Positions 26,645 through 36,009 of a stretch of DNA of 64,000 nucleotides are shown here, in pieces; the first letter of the stretch is position 1, and every line of letters begins with the position of its first letter. Under the pieces are notes generated by a model. It did no database searches and had not been told where the DNA came from. It saw only the letters and a list, made by a program, of their open reading frames with translations. Both the position numbers and the translations under genes were made by a program. Origin of the DNA: Planktothrix rubescens CCAP 1459/22 (GTDB taxonomy: Bacteria > Cyanobacteriota > Cyanobacteriia > Cyanobacteriales > Microcoleaceae); NCBI GenBank assembly GCA_904830895.1, contig LR882958.1, positions 1,668,001 to 1,732,000 on the forward strand, read 5' to 3'.

Positions 26645-27694
26645 TTACTGCTTGTATTCACTGAAAGAAACATAAGCATTTTCAGGATCATATAAATGAC
26701 ACTGATCTACGATATGAGTCATTAAAGACCAGGAAAAATCACATTCAGGATACAGATATTCACCCCAATTGTCTTGAATAATTTTATAGGCTTTCCGTAA
26801 ATTGTAGGAAGGAATAGCCGTAGAAATATGGTGAGGAATGTGAACATTAATATCGTGGCAGAAAAACTCAACCCAAGCGGGATAATTGCAGTGAACTGTT
26901 CCCGATAATTGGGCTAAGGCTTCATTCCAATCTTCAGGTTCTTGAAACTGAATATCGGGGGCAGTGTGGTGAACAATTGTGAAGGTACTCATCCAGAAAT
27001 GGTACACTAACCAAGGCATTAACCAGAATTTAACAAAGCCCCAAATTCCCAGAGTAAAAATCATTGTAGGAAATGCGATCGCCGCACATCCTATCACAAA
27101 TAAAGCCGAAAATTTAACCTGTTCCTGTCCTTTTCCTTCAAACTTGCGCCAATCAAAGTTAACAATTGCCCAATGCAAAATTGAACCTAACCACCACAGT
27201 CTAGCTCGGGTTAATTTATAAGCAATTTGTACGATTTTAGGGGACGCTTCATAATTTTCAATTTTCCAGGGTTCCCAAGCATTATCTTCAGTCAGTTTAT
27301 TAGTATGTTTGTGATGATGATTATGTCCTAAACGCCAACCATGGAAGGGATAAATTAAAGGAAGAAATGCCAGATGACCGACTAAATCATTCACCCAACG
27401 ACGGTTAGAAAAAGAACGATGTCCACAGTCATGACCAATGACGAAAAACCCCGTTAATGCTGTCCCTGTAAAAACCCAAGCTAAGGGTAAAAGAAACCAG
27501 GGAGAGTAAGCAACCGCAAAATAGCCCGCAACAACCAGAAGAACATTAATAAAAACCGTCAACCAAGCTTTTTTCTGATCTTTAAGAAAAACTTCCCGAG
27601 GGAGACTTTTGATAATGTCCTTTAAACGTAAATCCGATGGAAAACTAGCAGAAGAAGATGCTAGGGTTTGAGGTTGAACAGAGGATAATGTCAT
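26645..27694 (-). CDS. desA: Acyl-lipid Delta12 fatty acid desaturase
   Basis: A 349-residue membrane desaturase that inserts the Delta12 double bond in acyl chains of membrane glycerolipids using ferredoxin. The three di-iron His boxes are present: GHDCGH (H88-H92), HNHHHKH (about 124-130) and HIPHH (about 289). Length, the TGTALTGFF stretch, the [18 protein letters not shown] block, the [20 protein letters not shown] run and the C-terminal QCHLYDPE closely follow Synechocystis DesA as I remember it. Four hydrophobic spans fit the known topology. In cyanobacteria desA is typically cold-induced; no regulatory site was recognised here. Confidence 0.93.
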   Translation of the reverse strand: MTLSSVQPQTLASSSASFPSDLRLKDIIKSLPREVFLKDQKKAWLTVFINVLLVVAGYFAVAYSPWFLLPLAWVFTGTALTGFFVIGHDCGHRSFSNRRWVNDLVGHLAFLPLIYPFHGWRLGHNHHHKHTNKLTEDNAWEPWKIENYEASPKIVQIAYKLTRARLWWLGSILHWAIVNFDWRKFEGKGQEQVKFSALFVIGCAAIAFPTMIFTLGIWGFVKFWLMPWLVYHFWMSTFTIVHHTAPDIQFQEPEDWNEALAQLSGTVHCNYPAWVEFFCHDINVHIPHHISTAIPSYNLRKAYKIIQDNWGEYLYPECDFSWSLMTHIVDQCHLYDPENAYVSFSEYKQ

Positions 27695-27912
27695 AGAATC
27701 TTTTAAACTTTTAAATCCCTCAGCACTGGGGGCCAGGGTAATACTAAGGTTACGTGGTTTTATCTTCCCAATTTTTGGGTAGTCTGATCAATTACCTAAT
27801 TTGACAACAAAAATTTCACCTGCATGGGAAAAACAGGCACTTTCCGTTGATCCATTTAACTCCAACTCCGATATTAACCCTCCTCTAAATAGAGTCAATC
27901 AAAAACTAGGGT

Positions 27913-27933
27913 GTTTAGCTGTTTTTGCTAAAC
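27913..27933 (-). terminator. Possible terminator of the 82-residue gene
   Basis: On the minus strand GTTTAGC-(7)-GCTAAAC forms a hairpin, followed after CACCCTAG by TTTTT. It lies 40 bp past the stop of the gene at 27975. The rest of 27695-27974 shows no gene. Confidence 0.4.
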
Positions 27934-27974
27934 CCAGCTAGTAATGATCGGGGGAGTTGAACTTAGAGGATAAC

Positions 27975-28223
27975 TCAATTTACGGGTGAGGCTGTTTCTT
28001 GGCGCTGTTGCTTGATGGTTTGCAATTCCAGAAGCAAGGTTTCAACTTCAGCGTGCAAATGTAGAAACTTCACTTGCTGATCGGTGTTGTACAGATTTTT
28101 CATCGTATCAATCGTCAGCGGCTTAGACATAACAGAACCGGAAGTCCGACTTAAAGGGGCATCTAAGGTTTGAGTCCCAGATACGGTGGATGAACGAGTG
28201 GGCATCAGCAGTTGATTTGACAT
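27975..28223 (-). CDS. Small cyanobacterial protein, unknown function
   Basis: An 82-residue protein. The first half is Ser/Thr-rich and probably disordered; the second half (MKNLYNTDQQVKFLHLHAEVETLLLELQTIKQ, about 40-72) is a predicted amphipathic coiled coil. There is no signal peptide or membrane span. I do not recognise a named family. It is divergent from thrC, with about 250 bp between the starts that must hold both promoters. The ordered C-terminal helix and intact frame support a real gene. Confidence 0.6.
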   Translation of the reverse strand: MSNQLLMPTRSSTVSGTQTLDAPLSRTSGSVMSKPLTIDTMKNLYNTDQQVKFLHLHAEVETLLLELQTIKQQRQETASPVN

Positions 28224-28475
28224 CTAAAAATATTAGCTCAACAAATCTTAACTATATTTTACCCTCAAGGTCTACTCCCATTGAAAAAAACATCAAAATT
28301 GATTAGTTTTTTCACGGAATGTAAACGAGAAGGTAAACTAAATTAAGGAATACACCCAACGGCTGATCCTGTCAACTGATACAGTTTATGGATTTAAACC
28401 GTTAAGTGGGTTCTTGTATATCATGAATCTGTTAATTTGTCAATCCTTAACCGGATTATTTTTGGTTTATTATTA

Positions 28476-29579
28476 ATGACTACCGAGATGACGTTGACTT
28501 TGCCTACAACCCAGTCCTCATTAAAGTGCTGGCCCGGTCTGATTGAAGCCTACCGCAACTATTTACCTGTTTCCGAATCGACACCCGTTATCACCCTACA
28601 AGAAGGCAACACGCCCCTGATTCCGGCCCCAACCATTGCCGAAATAATTGGCAAACAGGTGCAGGTCTATCTGAAATATGACGGACTCAACCCCACAGGC
28701 AGTTTCAAAGACCGCGGCATGACCATGGCGATTTCTAAAGCCAAAGAGGAAGGCAGCAAAGCCGTTATCTGTGCCAGTACCGGAAATACTTCGGCGGCCG
28801 CAGCAGCCTATGCCCTTCGAGCCGGAATGAAGGCTTTTGTCTTGATTCCCGATGGTTATGTGGCCTTGGGGAAACTAGCCCAAGCCTTATTATATGGGGC
28901 GGAGGTCTTAGCAATTAAGGGCAATTTTGACAAGGCCCTTAATATTGTGCGGGAGATGGCCGAACATTATCCGATTACTTTAGTTAATTCGGTCAATCCC
29001 TATCGTTTGGAAGGTCAAAAAACGGCCGCCTTTGAGGTGGTGGATGCCCTGGGAGATGCCCCCGATTGGTTATGTATTCCCGTGGGAAATGCCGGGAATA
29101 TTAGCGCCTATTGGATGGGATTTTGTCAATATCATGCCGTTGGTAAATGTTCCCGTTTACCCCAAATGATGGGATTTCAAGCCGCCGGAGCCGCACCATT
29201 AGTTTTTGGCCATCCGGTGGAAAACCCCGAAACCCTAGCAACAGCTATCCGCATTGGAAATCCGGCTAGTTGGGACTTTGCGGTGGCGGCTAAAGATGCC
29301 AGTAAAGGTAGTTTTAACGCCGTCACCGATGCCGAAATTCTCGACGCCTATAGATTATTAGCTTCTGGGGAAGGGATTTTTTGTGAACCCGCTAGTGCCG
29401 CGTCCGTTGCGGGATTATTGAAAGTGAAAGATCAGGTTCCAGAAGGAATTAAAATTGTTTGTGTGTTAACTGGAAATGGGTTAAAAGATCCCGATACGGC
29501 TATTACTCACAGCAACAATAAATTCAAAGCCGGAATTGCACCAGAAATGGAAGCTGTTGCAACAGTAATGGGATTTTAA
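28476..29579 (+). CDS. thrC: Threonine synthase
   Basis: From the ATG at 28476 the protein has 367 residues; another ATG lies at 28488, and an upstream alternative at 28437 adds a hydrophobic stretch that is not typical. It converts O-phosphohomoserine to threonine with PLP. The PLP lysine is in TGSFKDRGM (K78), the phosphate-binding loop is [25 protein letters not shown] is the asparagine loop, and [13 protein letters not shown] and [10 protein letters not shown] close the active site. The length fits the short, bacterial class of threonine synthase. The neighbouring thrB and hom genes are absent. Confidence 0.92.
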   Translation: MTTEMTLTLPTTQSSLKCWPGLIEAYRNYLPVSESTPVITLQEGNTPLIPAPTIAEIIGKQVQVYLKYDGLNPTGSFKDRGMTMAISKAKEEGSKAVICASTGNTSAAAAAYALRAGMKAFVLIPDGYVALGKLAQALLYGAEVLAIKGNFDKALNIVREMAEHYPITLVNSVNPYRLEGQKTAAFEVVDALGDAPDWLCIPVGNAGNISAYWMGFCQYHAVGKCSRLPQMMGFQAAGAAPLVFGHPVENPETLATAIRIGNPASWDFAVAAKDASKGSFNAVTDAEILDAYRLLASGEGIFCEPASAASVAGLLKVKDQVPEGIKIVCVLTGNGLKDPDTAITHSNNKFKAGIAPEMEAVATVMGF

Positions 29580-29586
29580 TTTGTTT

Positions 29587-29625
29587 GTAGAGGCGTTGTT
29601 AAATGCAATGTCTCTACTGAGTTTT
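29587..29625 (+). terminator. Probable thrC terminator
   Basis: GTAGAGGCGTTG pairs with CAATGTCTCTAC around a short loop (29587-29617) and is followed by a GAGTTTTT run. The stem belongs to the same GTAGAGACG palindrome family as 61411 and 62092. Confidence 0.6.
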
Positions 29626-29669
29626 TAAGGGTATTTTCGGTTAAGTATTCCAGTATTTATTGGGACTGT

Positions 29670-30119
29670 TCAAAGATGACTAGGATCAATAACTTTAATT
29701 TGGGAACACCAAGAAAAATCCTTGACATTAAAAGTGTAAATACTGGTGACTTGATGAGATAACATAATGGCAATATGAAGTAAGTCAAAAATTCCTCCAT
29801 TGGTCACAGGTTGTTCTTCTAATAACCTCATCCAACCTTCAAAAAGATCGAGAGGAGTTGAGAGCAAGCAGACATGAGGCATTTGACAAATTCGTTGAAT
29901 GCGGTTAATGGCTTCTGTTGGCTCTAGGGGTTTTGCTAAGATAGCAGGATTCGTAATGTAGGAGTAAAATTCTGCTAAAACTTGTGATGAAACGCAGAGA
30001 ATTTCTGTTTCACAGGGTCGAAAGATTTCTAATGCAGACCTGTGGTGAGGTGCTTTGGTATTAGCAACATAAGCGAGAACGTTGGTATCAAGATAAATTC
30101 GTTTAGATTCTGTTGCCAT
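29670..30119 (-). CDS. PIN-domain toxin (VapC-like)
   Basis: A 149-residue PIN-domain ribonuclease from the ATG at 30119; a longer in-frame start at 30182 runs back into the partner gene. The acidic active-site residues are visible: D11 in IYLDTNVLAYVA, the Glu in VLAEFYSYITN, and the Asp in GGIFDLLHIAIM (about 112) plus FNVKDF. It is 17 bp overlapped by the upstream gene, the typical antitoxin-toxin coupling. Family activity is cleavage of tRNA or rRNA; the specific target is unknown. Confidence 0.87.
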   Translation of the reverse strand: MATESKRIYLDTNVLAYVANTKAPHHRSALEIFRPCETEILCVSSQVLAEFYSYITNPAILAKPLEPTEAINRIQRICQMPHVCLLSTPLDLFEGWMRLLEEQPVTNGGIFDLLHIAIMLSHQVTSIYTFNVKDFSWCSQIKVIDPSHL

Positions 30120-30522
30120 AAAGCAGACTCCGATTAAACGGTTGAAGGATTTCACTTTCAAAAAACAACTCCGTTGGATCAAATTCTGATATTTGATCTT
30201 CTGTTAATGGGTGTTGATGTTTATTGATACCCCTAAATGTGTTGATCATTGCATCAATTTGCTCGATTTGTTCAGGAGTCAAGCCAGTCACATCAAGAGT
30301 TTCTCTCATTGCTGGCTCTAAATCTATCCCCTTAGCCGCTAGTAAAGCATCATAAAATTCGGTTTTCTTGGCGCGGATTTTGTGATCTTTTGTTTCGGTA
30401 TAATACCCGCACAATCGAGCCACTTCTGATCGGGGTAAGTTCCCTAAATCTTTAACTTTCTGTAACAAGGCTTTGCCCGTTATGGGAGTGCTTGAAGGTT
30501 TTTCTGTTACTGTTTTTGCCAT
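30103..30522 (-). CDS. cyAbrB-like putative antitoxin paired with PIN toxin
   Basis: A 139-residue protein whose first ~70 residues (ITGKALLQKVKDLGNLPRSE, VARLCGYYTET, KTEFYDALLAAKGIDLE) match the pattern of the cyanobacterial cyAbrB transcription factors. The remaining half is different: a helical LTPEQIEQIDAMINTFRGI and an acidic SEFDPTELFFESEI tail that could bind the PIN protein. It lies first in the pair and overlaps the toxin start by 17 bp. An autorepressing antitoxin is the obvious role, but a cyAbrB-like fold in this position is not a standard antitoxin class that I know. Confidence 0.65.
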   Translation of the reverse strand: MAKTVTEKPSSTPITGKALLQKVKDLGNLPRSEVARLCGYYTETKDHKIRAKKTEFYDALLAAKGIDLEPAMRETLDVTGLTPEQIEQIDAMINTFRGINKHQHPLTEDQISEFDPTELFFESEILQPFNRSLLYGNRI

Positions 30523-30752
30523 AAATGTTCTCCAGATATAACTAATTTTATCCTATCATATTTAACGAGTTTGTTTGTCCTAAAAGAGCAACACCGTTAA
30601 TATTTTAATATATTTATCGTCAAATCGATGTCACCACTTATCGAAACCAGGGGCATCGCTGCGGGGGTTGTTTGTTTGATTTGTCATTCTCTAACAGCCG
30701 TATCGCCTACTAATCTTAAATTTAACCCGTCGAACTCACGTTTTGTTAGGGT

Positions 30753-30899
30753 TCAAAATGTAAAGGTTGTTCTAATTACACCAATAACTGCATCATCATT
30801 ATTATTATTTTGGGCGGGTGCTGTTAACCAAATTAACCCAGGAGTGATCGCAATATAATCATTTAATCGATATTTATAAAATGCTTCAATATGAAAAGG
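30753..30899 (-). pseudogene. C-terminal remnant of an OprB-type porin
   Basis: Read on the minus strand this is PFHIEAFYKYRLNDYIAITP, GLIWLTAPAQNNNNDD and VIGVIRTTFTF followed by a stop. This is the last beta-strands of cyanobacterial carbohydrate-selective or iron-uptake porins, including the terminal aromatic residue needed for outer-membrane insertion. Full porins have about 500-600 residues; only about 48 remain, cut off at the 23-bp inverted repeat starting at 30900. Confidence 0.75.
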
Positions 30900-31111
30900 T
30901 ATCCCTCTTCTGTCACTCTCCGAAAAATCTTGCATTTTTTGAGCCCTAGAGCGTAGACACAGCAAGCGATCACGCTATTTTTTCCGAGTAGCAATTCCTG
31001 AGAGTGTGAAATTGGCTAAAATGCGATCGCCCCATCCCAGATAGTTGACTATAACGTGGCTTTGGAAATTACTAATCATAGGAAAAACCGGAGAGTGACA
31101 GAAGAGGGATA
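30900..31111. mobile_element. 212-bp element bounded by 23-bp inverted repeats
   Basis: 30900-30922 and 31089-31111 are perfect inverted repeats (outer bases TATCCCTCTTCTGTC). No ORF is contained. One side abuts the porin remnant, the other a truncated small ORF, so the element marks a break in both. It may be a MITE; alternatively an inversion or duplication created the repeat. Confidence 0.55.
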
Positions 31112-31281
31112 TAAGTTTGTTTATGGATACATCGAACTGAGACAGGGCGGGCTGAGGTATTCCAACCCCAACCATCATTAAATCTTTCAACAAGCAGAGG
31201 TTCTTCTGGGTGAGCGATAGCAGATTCTAAAGCATCTCTCCATTGTTCTCGTTGTTGCTGGTGGGTTGGTTTACTATTCAC
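31112..31281 (-). pseudogene. Truncated small ORF of unknown function
   Basis: MNSKPTHQQQREQWRDALES followed by AHPEEPLLVERFNDGWGWNT reads like a genuine N-terminus, but after about 56 codons the frame enters the inverted-repeat element and ends inside it at 31072. I do not recognise the family. It is probably the 5' part of a gene cut by the element. Confidence 0.45.
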
Positions 31282-31524
31282 AAATTAACCTTAAAGAGTC
31301 AGGTCATCTCTACTAAATTAGTACATAATAAGTTATTATTTAATCCTGAAGATAAGATGAATAAATTTTATCTAAATCAGAAGTCATCAAATATTATCAA
31401 TGGTTAAAATAAAATATTGAGAATTTCCATAATTTTTAAAAAAATGATACAATAGCAAGGCTTAGACAGTGCGATCGCTAACTCTAGCTGAATTTGAAAC
31501 AGGATAGATGAGATCAGATAATAG

Positions 31525-31560
31525 GGTAACACTTCCTTTACACTGAAGGGTCACGGGCGA
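31525..31560 (+). pseudogene. Degraded tRNA-Val(TAC)-like fragment
   Basis: The plus strand reads an anticodon arm (CTTCC-TTTACAC-TGAAG, anticodon TAC) with the preceding GGTAACA and following GGGTCACGGG that resemble the D-arm end and variable/T-arm start. The acceptor stem is absent and the T-loop is wrong. It resembles the middle of the tRNA-Val at 31602 but on the other strand. It cannot be functional. Confidence 0.5.
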
Positions 31561-31601
31561 AAAGCTCGATAGAGCCTAAACTTTAGTTTATGAAATTTAA
31601 T

Positions 31602-31673
<72 letters not shown>

Positions 31674-31840
31674 CACAATTCATGAATATAACACAGCTTT
31701 TTACAGATTGTCAACCCCAAGATCTCTCCGTTGAGTTTGAGAATAAGGCAAGTTATTCTGTTGTCTGGATTTTGAAGGGTTGAGAATTGTTAGCTAGAAT
31801 AGATAAATAAGGACTCTGGTGGATAACCTCTGATAATTTT

Positions 31841-33307
31841 ATGTTTGTTCGCTGTATTAGTTATTCTTTGACTCACCTAACTTTGCTTGTAGGAATTCCC
31901 CTGATTTCCGCCTTCCCCGTTAAAGCCCAAACCGCTCCTCTAATTCCGCTTCTACCCAAACGGCAACCCTTGCTAGGAAACCCAGTTCGGGATTTTCCTT
32001 ATGTTTTAGGAGTGGGGGATAAAATTCGTGTGGATGTTTTTGGAGTAGAACGATACGGGGGCGAACAATCGGTTCTCTCCGATGGAACTATTAGTCTTCA
32101 AGGGATTGGGCCTGTCCCTGTGGTGGGTTTGACTCTGGTGGAAACTCAAAAATTAATCACTCGACTCTATTCTACGGTACTCCGACAACCGATCGTTACC
32201 GTTAATTTAACATTACCTCGTCCTGTACAGATTGCGATCGCTGGGGAAGTCTATCGTCCCGGTTCCTATAATCTACCAGTAGATCAACAATTTTCTCGAC
32301 TAACCCAAGCCATCAAACTCGCTGGAGGTCTAACTCAAGCGGCGGATTTAAGTTTAGTTCAACTGCGACGGACTAGCCCACAACAACCCATTGTCACCTT
32401 AAATTTAGCAGAATTATTAGATCAGGGAAACTTAAAGCAAGATCCGATTCTCAGGGACGGAGATAGTATTTTTATTCCCACGATGACGGGTTTTAACTCA
32501 GAACAAATGCGCCAAATCGCTTCTTCTAGTTTAGCCGGGTCTGCCAGCCAATCAATTCAGGTGGTAGTTGTCGGGGCGGTCTTTCGTCCGGGGGCCTATT
32601 CCTTAACTTCAGAAGCAAGTGGAACCGATACTACCAGTACCAGTTCTGGAAACACAGCAACAGCAGCAGTCAGAATCAATTTACCCACGGTTACCCGGGC
32701 GTTACAAACGGCGGGAGGGATTACCAATATAGCTGATATTCGCCATATTGAAATCCAACGGATTACGAGAACCGGGGTACAAACCACAAAAATCAATCTT
32801 TGGGAACTGTTGCAATCGGGAGATATCAACCAAGATGTATTTTTACAGGAAGGGGATACTGTAATTGTCCCGACGGCTACTAATATTGCCACGGTCGATT
32901 TACAAAAAATTGCTTCCGCCAGCTTTTCACCCGCCACCATTTTTGTGAATGTGGTCGGGGAAGTCAAAAATCCCGGTGTGATTCAAATTCCCCCTAATCG
33001 TCCTTTGAATCAAGCCTTACTATCGGCGGGAGGGTTTGATAACAACCGTGCTAATAAAAGTTCCGTGGAACTGATTCGTTTGAATCCCAATGGTTCAGTA
33101 ACTCGAAGAACAATTGATGTAGATTTTACATTGGGGAATGCCCAGGAGAATAATCCTGTATTACAGAATAATGATGTGATTATTGTCCATCGGTCTTTTA
33201 TAACTAGATTAGGTGATAGCGGTTCTTCGTTGTTGCAGCCGATTCAGAATGCCTTTACATTGTATCGGTTATTTAGTGATGTAATTCCAACTAGGTTAAA
33301 GAAATAG
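31841..33307 (+). CDS. Polysaccharide export (Wza-like) protein with SLBB domains
   Basis: A 488-residue periplasmic/outer-membrane exporter component. A signal peptide (about 1-29, ending VKA-QTA) precedes a Poly_export domain (YVLGVGDKIRVDVFGVE, SDGTISLQGIGPVPVVGLT) and then three SLBB-type domains, each with the I.V.GEV.RPG..... pattern: IAIAGEVYRPGSYNLP, VVVVGAVFRPGAYSL and FVNVVGEVKNPGVIQIP. Wza-family proteins form the outer channel for capsule or exopolysaccharide. The partner Wzc/Wzy genes are not here. No lipobox Cys is obvious. Confidence 0.9.
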   Translation: MFVRCISYSLTHLTLLVGIPLISAFPVKAQTAPLIPLLPKRQPLLGNPVRDFPYVLGVGDKIRVDVFGVERYGGEQSVLSDGTISLQGIGPVPVVGLTLVETQKLITRLYSTVLRQPIVTVNLTLPRPVQIAIAGEVYRPGSYNLPVDQQFSRLTQAIKLAGGLTQAADLSLVQLRRTSPQQPIVTLNLAELLDQGNLKQDPILRDGDSIFIPTMTGFNSEQMRQIASSSLAGSASQSIQVVVVGAVFRPGAYSLTSEASGTDTTSTSSGNTATAAVRINLPTVTRALQTAGGITNIADIRHIEIQRITRTGVQTTKINLWELLQSGDINQDVFLQEGDTVIVPTATNIATVDLQKIASASFSPATIFVNVVGEVKNPGVIQIPPNRPLNQALLSAGGFDNNRANKSSVELIRLNPNGSVTRRTIDVDFTLGNAQENNPVLQNNDVIIVHRSFITRLGDSGSSLLQPIQNAFTLYRLFSDVIPTRLKK

Positions 33308-33362
33308 TGATTGATGAACAGTAATCATTAATCAGAATATTGACCTTTGCGTCCGGGTTTAT

Positions 33363-33851
33363 TTACATCCCCGGCATTCCTGAATGTCCACCTAATATCG
33401 CAGGACTCAGCATTCCAAAAATCATGGCAATATGGGCAACAATCAGAAAAATAGCCACAAAAGTAGCGTGAATTTTGAGTTTATATTCTTCACTTTTATG
33501 TTTAGCAATTAGGTTTAATTCTAAAAGACTAATTCCCAACAAAGGCACAACCCCTAATAAATAAAATCCCACCGCAATCACGTCAATAATGGTTCTCCAT
33601 TGTCCCGCTATTGTGATGGGAATTACGGCTTTAAAAAATAGATGTAAAAAGATGATTAAAAAGTAAAAACCAGCTAAAATACCTGCTACTTTATTAATAG
33701 TTCTAACTTTACCTTTCAAATTTCGAGTAAATAAAATATAAAGTTCAGACACGGCAATTGTTTCTGCCAAAATAACAGGCACAGCCATAAAAATCAAAAG
33801 ATTCCAGGGCTGGTTAGTGGCTAGAAGCTCCATATAATGAGTCATATTCAT
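33363..33851 (-). CDS. Four-span membrane protein of unknown function
   Basis: A 162-residue integral membrane protein with four hydrophobic stretches (about 17-40, 53-75, 88-108, 125-150). A His/Met-rich end (GGHSGMPGM) and MNMTHYMELL start suggest a possible metal link, but this is weak. It may belong to an uncharacterised DUF family (I recall similar DUF6803 proteins, not verified). It is divergent from the CadD-like transporter, with about 320 bp between them. Confidence 0.65.
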   Translation of the reverse strand: MNMTHYMELLATNQPWNLLIFMAVPVILAETIAVSELYILFTRNLKGKVRTINKVAGILAGFYFLIIFLHLFFKAVIPITIAGQWRTIIDVIAVGFYLLGVVPLLGISLLELNLIAKHKSEEYKLKIHATFVAIFLIVAHIAMIFGMLSPAILGGHSGMPGM

Positions 33852-34001
33852 GGGACATTTTCCTATATTTTTATAACTAATTATTAATCTATCACATTCC
33901 TATTTGATTGGCGTCCAAAATTTCTGATTCATCGGGAATAGGCGATGGTTTTTAGGAAAAGGGGGAATAGGGAAGATGACGATAGGATGAAAGTCATACA
34001 G

Positions 34002-34124
34002 GGCGAGGTTTCTAGGAATAATTCAATCTTCGATTACTTTTATTTATCATTTTAAAAACAAAGAACATTTGCTTCTATTGTTGAATCGGTATAGATTAAA
34101 AGTAATCAGAAAAAAACCAAATTG
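34002..34124 (+). pseudogene. Possible TetR-family regulator remnant
   Basis: In one frame the stretch reads ARFLGIIQSSITFIYHFKNK then EHLLLLLNRY, which resembles the recognition-helix end of a TetR DNA-binding domain. No start or ligand domain survives. The rest of 33852-34173 shows no gene. The call rests on about 30 residues, so it is tentative. Confidence 0.35.
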
Positions 34125-34173
34125 AAACAAGAATTTACAAGTGAAATATTCAACAGATTAAGGAGAGATAAAA

Positions 34174-34884
34174 ATGAATGAGATTTTTACTGCTATTTTT
34201 ACTGGTATTACAGCTTTTACTGCTACAAATTTGGATGATTTAGTTATCCTCACCTTACTGTTTTCTCAAGTTAATGCCACCTTTCGTCGTCACCATATTG
34301 TTATCGGTCAGTATCTCGGTTTTTGTACTTTGATTCTTGCTAGTTTGGTGGGTTTTTTTGGGGGCTTAATATTACCCGCCGAATGGATTGGACTTTTAGG
34401 TTTAGTTCCCATTACCATTGGACTTAATCGGTTACTCAATCCTGATGATGATAATGATTCATCTTCTGAGCCGGAATTGGATACTAAAATTTCCCCCGCT
34501 TCTGGTTTAGCCAGTTTAATTTCTCCTCCGGCTTATAGTGTAGCAGCGATTACGATTGCCAATGGTAGCGACAATATCAGTATCTATATGCCCTTATTTG
34601 CTTCTACGGGTATCTCTAGTTTACTGATTATTATTTCAGTCTTTTTGCTACTGGTTGGAGTTTGGTGTTATATGACCTATAAATTAACTTGTCAACGGGA
34701 TATTTCCAATTTACTCGCCCGTTATGGGAATCATTTTGTGCCCTTTGTGTTAATTGGTCTGGGTGTATTTATTATCCTTGATAGTGCTTCTTTGAGTCCC
34801 ATTGCTTTAATCACTAGCTGTTTGTGTTTAATGGGATTAATCAAAATTATTCAAGCCTCACAATTGAAAACTCAGAGTTTGTAA
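34174..34884 (+). CDS. CadD-like cadmium resistance transporter
   Basis: A 236-residue membrane protein with about six hydrophobic spans. FTGITAFTATNLDDLVILTL at the N-terminus is the signature of the CadD family, whose members confer resistance to cadmium and related cations; LVGFFGGLILPAEWIGLLGL and the second-half VAAITIANGSDNISIYMPLF (repeat of the first motif) support the two-fold repeat. Mutational data exist for CadD of Staphylococcus; substrate here is inferred. A good ribosome-binding site (AAGGAGAG) precedes the ATG. It is followed by two small secreted-protein genes. Confidence 0.88.
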   Translation: MNEIFTAIFTGITAFTATNLDDLVILTLLFSQVNATFRRHHIVIGQYLGFCTLILASLVGFFGGLILPAEWIGLLGLVPITIGLNRLLNPDDDNDSSSEPELDTKISPASGLASLISPPAYSVAAITIANGSDNISIYMPLFASTGISSLLIIISVFLLLVGVWCYMTYKLTCQRDISNLLARYGNHFVPFVLIGLGVFIILDSASLSPIALITSCLCLMGLIKIIQASQLKTQSL

Positions 34885-34909
34885 ACGAAAAACAAGATGA
34901 AGGTTTTCC

Positions 34910-35215
34910 ATGTCTGTCGTTGTATTATTACTAGGAATTAACTTCTTTGTTTCTCCCTCCTCTTGGGCAGAAACCTCCCCGACTTCAACCAGCAATTCCG
35001 ATGCTCTGGAAGTGGGTCAAAAAGTCATTTGGCTTTATAAAGCCCGTGCTGATTCGGCGAATGTTCATAAAGTTCCGGCGGAAATTGTTAAGCTAGGTTC
35101 TAAGCAAGTACAAATTAAGTTTTGTAGGAATAATAATGAATTTGTCAATCGCTGGGTGAACCGAAATCGACTGGAAATGATTCCTTCTATTCCCAGTCCC
35201 GACCCAGAAATTTAA
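34910..35215 (+). CDS. Small secreted protein, unknown
   Basis: 101 residues with an N-terminal signal peptide (VVVLLLGINFFVSPSSWA-ET, cleavage about residue 20). The mature part contains VGQKVIWLYKARADSANVHK and VPAEIVKLGSKQVQIKF, which suggests an SH3-like or Tudor-like barrel. It lies 25 bp after the CadD-like gene and may be cotranscribed. I do not recognise a named family. Confidence 0.6.
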   Translation: MSVVVLLLGINFFVSPSSWAETSPTSTSNSDALEVGQKVIWLYKARADSANVHKVPAEIVKLGSKQVQIKFCRNNNEFVNRWVNRNRLEMIPSIPSPDPEI

Positions 35216-35358
35216 TCAATTAAATTTATTAAAATGACAAGTAAGACTATTTGCTTTTATTAATTGATGTCACTTAAACTAAGGTTATAGCAAATTAGAG
35301 CACAATGGCTATAATTCAATTGTTGACATCTACCCAATTTTTAAAAAAGGAAAACAAT

Positions 35359-35982
35359 ATGCGGTTTCTCAAAATTGTCCTTGTCGGTCTTTTATTATGC
35401 GTGAATCTAATGATTGCTCAACCCTCTTGGGCAAGCAAAGATTTTACTAAAGGGGCTGATTATACAGAGGTTACTCAGGCATTAAATCAACTTCTACTGG
35501 TTAAAGATACACCAGAAGAAGCCGGTTATACTCCTGAGCAATTTCAACAGCGATTAGCTCAATTAGAGTCCCAGAAAAAAATTATAGAAACTGCGAAAAA
35601 ACGGGCGCAGTGCCGCAATGAAACAGGGAAAACCATCGGGGTTTATGCTAGTGACGGAGGCAAAACTCCTAGCGAACTTTATTTCCTAGCAACAGGTCAA
35701 ATTACCGATGATGATTGGGATTGTGATGGGTTTTACTTACCCGCAGGAACTCAAGTAATGTTCAGTCCTAATACTCCCGCCCAAGAGTTAACCGAAGCCA
35801 TTACGGTGAAGTTTGTTGATGGTAGTCAGTCCATTGCTACTGCTGACCCAACCACCGGGGCAATTCAATTAAATCTTGAACCCGCTAAAATTGTTAAAGC
35901 CGGGGAAAGTAACGGGTTAATCCCCACATTATCCCCAGCAGAAATTGATACCCAAATTCCGAGTCCAGAGTTGATTGACTAA
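35359..35982 (+). CDS. Secreted protein of unknown function
   Basis: From the ATG at 35359, preceded by AAAAAAGG, the protein has 207 residues; an earlier in-frame start at 35305 lacks a signal. The signal peptide is LKIVLVGLLLCVNLMIAQ, cleavage near WA-SK (about 26). A helical segment (YTPEQFQQRLAQLESQKKII) is followed by Cys-containing stretches (CRNETGKTIGVYASDGGKTP; DDDWDCDGFYLPAGTQVMF). No family is recognised. It follows the other small secreted gene by about 140 bp. Confidence 0.6.
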   Translation: MRFLKIVLVGLLLCVNLMIAQPSWASKDFTKGADYTEVTQALNQLLLVKDTPEEAGYTPEQFQQRLAQLESQKKIIETAKKRAQCRNETGKTIGVYASDGGKTPSELYFLATGQITDDDWDCDGFYLPAGTQVMFSPNTPAQELTEAITVKFVDGSQSIATADPTTGAIQLNLEPAKIVKAGESNGLIPTLSPAEIDTQIPSPELID

Positions 35983-36009
35983 CAGTTAAGTTCAGGGAAT
36001 CAATTAAAA

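Noticed and set aside
30628-30858. Plus-strand ORF over the porin remnant
   Set aside because: It is the complement of the porin C-terminus; the minus-strand reading has clear family similarity.
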